A program made the translations under genes and the position numbers. The notes beneath the pieces are model-generated. The model ran no database searches, was not told the DNA's origin, and was given only the letters and a program-made list of their open reading frames with translations. A stretch of DNA of 64,000 bases from Lachnospiraceae bacterium UBA3401 (GTDB lineage: Bacteria; Bacillota; Clostridia; Lachnospirales; Lachnospiraceae), in assembly GCA_002358575.1 (NCBI GenBank), contig DEPD01000091.1:1-64000 (forward strand), read 5' to 3'. This document shows, piece after piece, positions 62,500-64,000 of this stretch (the stretch's first letter is position 1; every line of letters starts with the position of its first letter).

Positions 62500-62820
62500 A
62501 TGGAAATCAGAAGTAATTTTATGTATGGAAACAAGGCAGTGAACGAGTCTTACACAGCAAAGGCAAATAAGCTTGGGACAGGGAAAAAGATGTCAGAGGC
62601 ATCTTCCGATGCAGCATCTCTTCAGATTAAGACAAAGACCAATGAGGTGTCTGAGTCGGCGATTGAAAATGTCAACGCTGCTGCAAGTTCTGCAGAAGAT
62701 GTAGCGAGGGCTGAGGCAATGATTCATGAGGCAAATCGTCGAATCCTGGAGCAGTCAGATGATTCGGTACTCGCACAAGCAAACCAGTCAACAGAGACAG
62801 TTACAAAACTTTTGGATTAG
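62500..62820 (+). CDS. Mini-flagellin: D0-like terminal helices only
   Basis: A 106-aa protein. Residues 1-50 resemble the flagellin N-terminus (MEIRSNFMYGNKAVNES, then KLGTGKKMSEASSDAASLQI, compare [17 protein letters not shown]), and residues 65-106 resemble its C-terminal helix (AEDVARAEAMIHEANRRIL, VLAQANQSTETVTKLL). All outer domains and most of D1 are absent. AAGGAGG precedes the ATG exactly as in the other flagellins. It is an intact gene with its own sigma-A promoter and terminator, so not a decayed copy. It might co-polymerise, limit filament growth, or occupy FliS/FliW. Bacillus YvzB is a comparable short flagellin-like protein. Confidence 0.8.
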   Translation: MEIRSNFMYGNKAVNESYTAKANKLGTGKKMSEASSDAASLQIKTKTNEVSESAIENVNAAASSAEDVARAEAMIHEANRRILEQSDDSVLAQANQSTETVTKLLD

Positions 62821-62830
62821 TTAAATAGAT

Positions 62831-62858
62831 AAAAACCGGTCGAAAGACCGGTTTTTTT
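62831..62858 (+). terminator. Terminator after the mini-flagellin gene
   Basis: AAAAACCGGTC, GAAA loop, GACCGGTTTTT and further T. Strong. The 96-bp repeat begins in its T-run. Confidence 0.93.
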
Positions 62859-62947
62859 ATGCACAGCCCCGTGCAGAGGAAATATGCCGCTAAGGCGGCA
62901 CATGGGACGCGGCGAGTAGGGGAAGACAGCTCTTCCCTACTCGATTG
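62852..62947. repeat. 96-bp repeat, copy 2
   Basis: Differs from the copy at 52158-52253 at four positions. It too begins in the T-run of a terminator and holds the same three nested stems and the GAGGAAATATG core. Confidence 0.8.
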
Positions 62948-63295
62948 TTATGTCAGCTTCTATGCACACAAATTGTATTAATTGTGTATTTTTTTGCAAA
63001 TATATATTATATTTACATAAAATTATGCCGATAACTAAAATATGGTAAACTTGTTTTATATTACATTTTGAAAAAAGAATAAATAACATATTTTACTGTA
63101 GTACAGAAAATATGTTACAATTCACCCCATGCCAGATTTCGTATTGATTTATGATGATTTGGTGTGAATTGCAACAATTGATGCACATAAAATGCGGCAA
63201 AGCAGGCATTTTGGCGCTGGCTTCGACACCATGCAGCGAGTGCATGGTGCGGGTGTGAAAAGTAACGAAAAATACCATTGAGGAAGGAGAATCCT
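62948..63295. other. Leader region of the last flagellin
   Basis: No gene. It has the sigma-28-like promoter at 63008-63034 and a perfect 9-bp hairpin CACCATGCA/TGCATGGTG (63227-63249, loop GCGAG) some 45 nt before the start codon. No loop exposes GGA, so CsrA control is less evident here. Confidence 0.5.
63008..63034 (+). promoter_or_regulatory. Sigma-28-like promoter of the last flagellin
   Basis: TATA (63008-63011), 15 bp, GCCGATAA (63027-63034). The -10 box is a perfect match; the -35 has one change from TAAA. Confidence 0.65.
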
Positions 63296-64000
63296 ATGGT
63301 TATACAGCACAATATGGCAGCAGAAAACGGCAAGCGTATGCACAAGATTGTCTCCGGGAAGTTAATAGGAACATCAGAAAAGTTGTCGTCGGGTTATCGC
63401 GTGAATAGGGCGGCTGATGATGCGGCAGGACTTTCGATATCGGAAAAAATGCGATTTCAGATTCGGGGGCTTGACAGAGGCTCTGCTAATATTAATGAAG
63501 GGATAGGTTATTGTCAAGTTGCTGACGGCGCACTGCATGAGATGCATGATATGCTGCAGCGAATGAATTATCGATACAGGCAGCCAATGGTACCAATTCG
63601 GCGGCGGACAGAAGTTATATTGATGATGAGATTCAGATGCTGAAGGCAGAAATTGATCGTATCTGCATCACGACAAAGTATAATCAAGAGTATGTTTTTC
63701 GGTGTGAAGATAAGATTGTATCAGATACATGGGAAGTATATAGACTGAAATTTCAAGGTTATCCAGATGATTTATATATTTACAATGATTCTTATGACTG
63801 GGATTTAATTCGACCTGCCAGACCTGTTCAAACCATTACAGTATTCAGTTTACGACGCAAGGGTTGACACCACATGGAGCTACAACGACTGATGTATGGC
63901 AAGATGTACAGGTTGGAGGGAATACCTATCGATATATAAAGGATCAAAGTGGACAAAATCATACAATATATATTGACGTAGATTCCTTGCAGGGAAGTAT
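63296..64000 (+). pseudogene. Flagellin gene with two frameshifts, cut by the window end
   Basis: The start MVIQHNMAAENGKRMH and [21 protein letters not shown] are normal, with AAGGAG before the ATG. At about 63562-63569 the frame breaks after MLQRMN: the expected [13 protein letters not shown] continues in another frame, as if one of two tandem AATG units were lost. That frame reads to YNDSYDWD, where a second shift near 63800-63802 (one G missing from a G-run) leads to GFNSTCQTCSNHYSIQF and an open frame to the end. The cysteine pair C-x-x-C is unusual for a flagellin. It may be decayed, phase-variable or contain sequencing errors. Confidence 0.75.

Noticed and set aside
1..64000. CRISPR arrays, tRNA/rRNA genes, insertion sequences
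   Set aside because: No regularly spaced repeats, cloverleaf genes with CCA/T-loop signatures, rRNA sequence or transposase genes were seen.

Overview
The window reads as a motile, low-GC, Gram-positive gut anaerobe of the Lachnospiraceae (Roseburia/Butyrivibrio-like). The clues are butyrate kinase with phosphate butyryltransferase, GPH-type sugar symporters beside intracellular-type glycosidases, strong AGGAGG ribosome binding sites, a CIRCE heat-shock operator, and a large flagellar locus using sigma-28 promoters plus FliW/CsrA. No rRNA, tRNA, CRISPR array, IS element or prophage was seen.

Layout. 0.1-2.1 kb (minus): ptb-buk, the terminal butyrate-forming pair. 2.5-3.8 kb: a split ThrE-type exporter (YjjP/YjjB-like), with a branched palindromic non-coding element on each side. 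4.1-14.2 kb: an AraC regulator divergent from a six-gene uronide operon (GH2, GPH symporter, HAD phosphatase, GH3, mannonate dehydratase, SDR mannonate oxidoreductase). 14.3-16.7 kb: a Csp-like subtilase, then Hsp20 under a CIRCE/sigma-A promoter. 16.7-22.2 kb: a second AraC regulator divergent from a beta-glycan/xylan cluster (GPH symporter, GH5, GH43). 22.3-38.5 kb: mostly housekeeping and signalling genes: FliB flagellin lysine methylase, HD-GYP-REC, DEAD-box helicase, a BlaR1/BlaI pair, AspRS, PdaA, FolD, a two-component system framed by two exported proteins, a ROK glucokinase. A TetR regulator follows.

39.2-64 kb is a late flagellar locus: flgM, flgN, two flgK paralogues, a long flgL, fliW, csrA, three conventional flagellins, flaG, fliD, fliS, a FliT/FlgN-like chaperone, and three paralogous family-2 glycosyltransferases lying between the filament genes. 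It also holds three unusual flagellin-type genes: a flagellin with a zinc metallopeptidase in its variable region (flagellinolysin type), a 106-residue protein reduced to the two terminal flagellin helices, and a frameshifted flagellin running off the end.

How the parts fit: FlgM and four sigma-28 type promoters time late expression. FliW and CsrA are encoded beside flagellin leaders that carry hairpins with GGA in the loop, the usual CsrA target. FliB and the glycosyltransferases probably modify the filament, and the metallopeptidase flagellin would make it proteolytic. Non-coding structure is also notable: a ~125-bp element in two copies with compensatory base changes (before aspS and before fliW), and a dispersed repeat that follows flagellar terminators.
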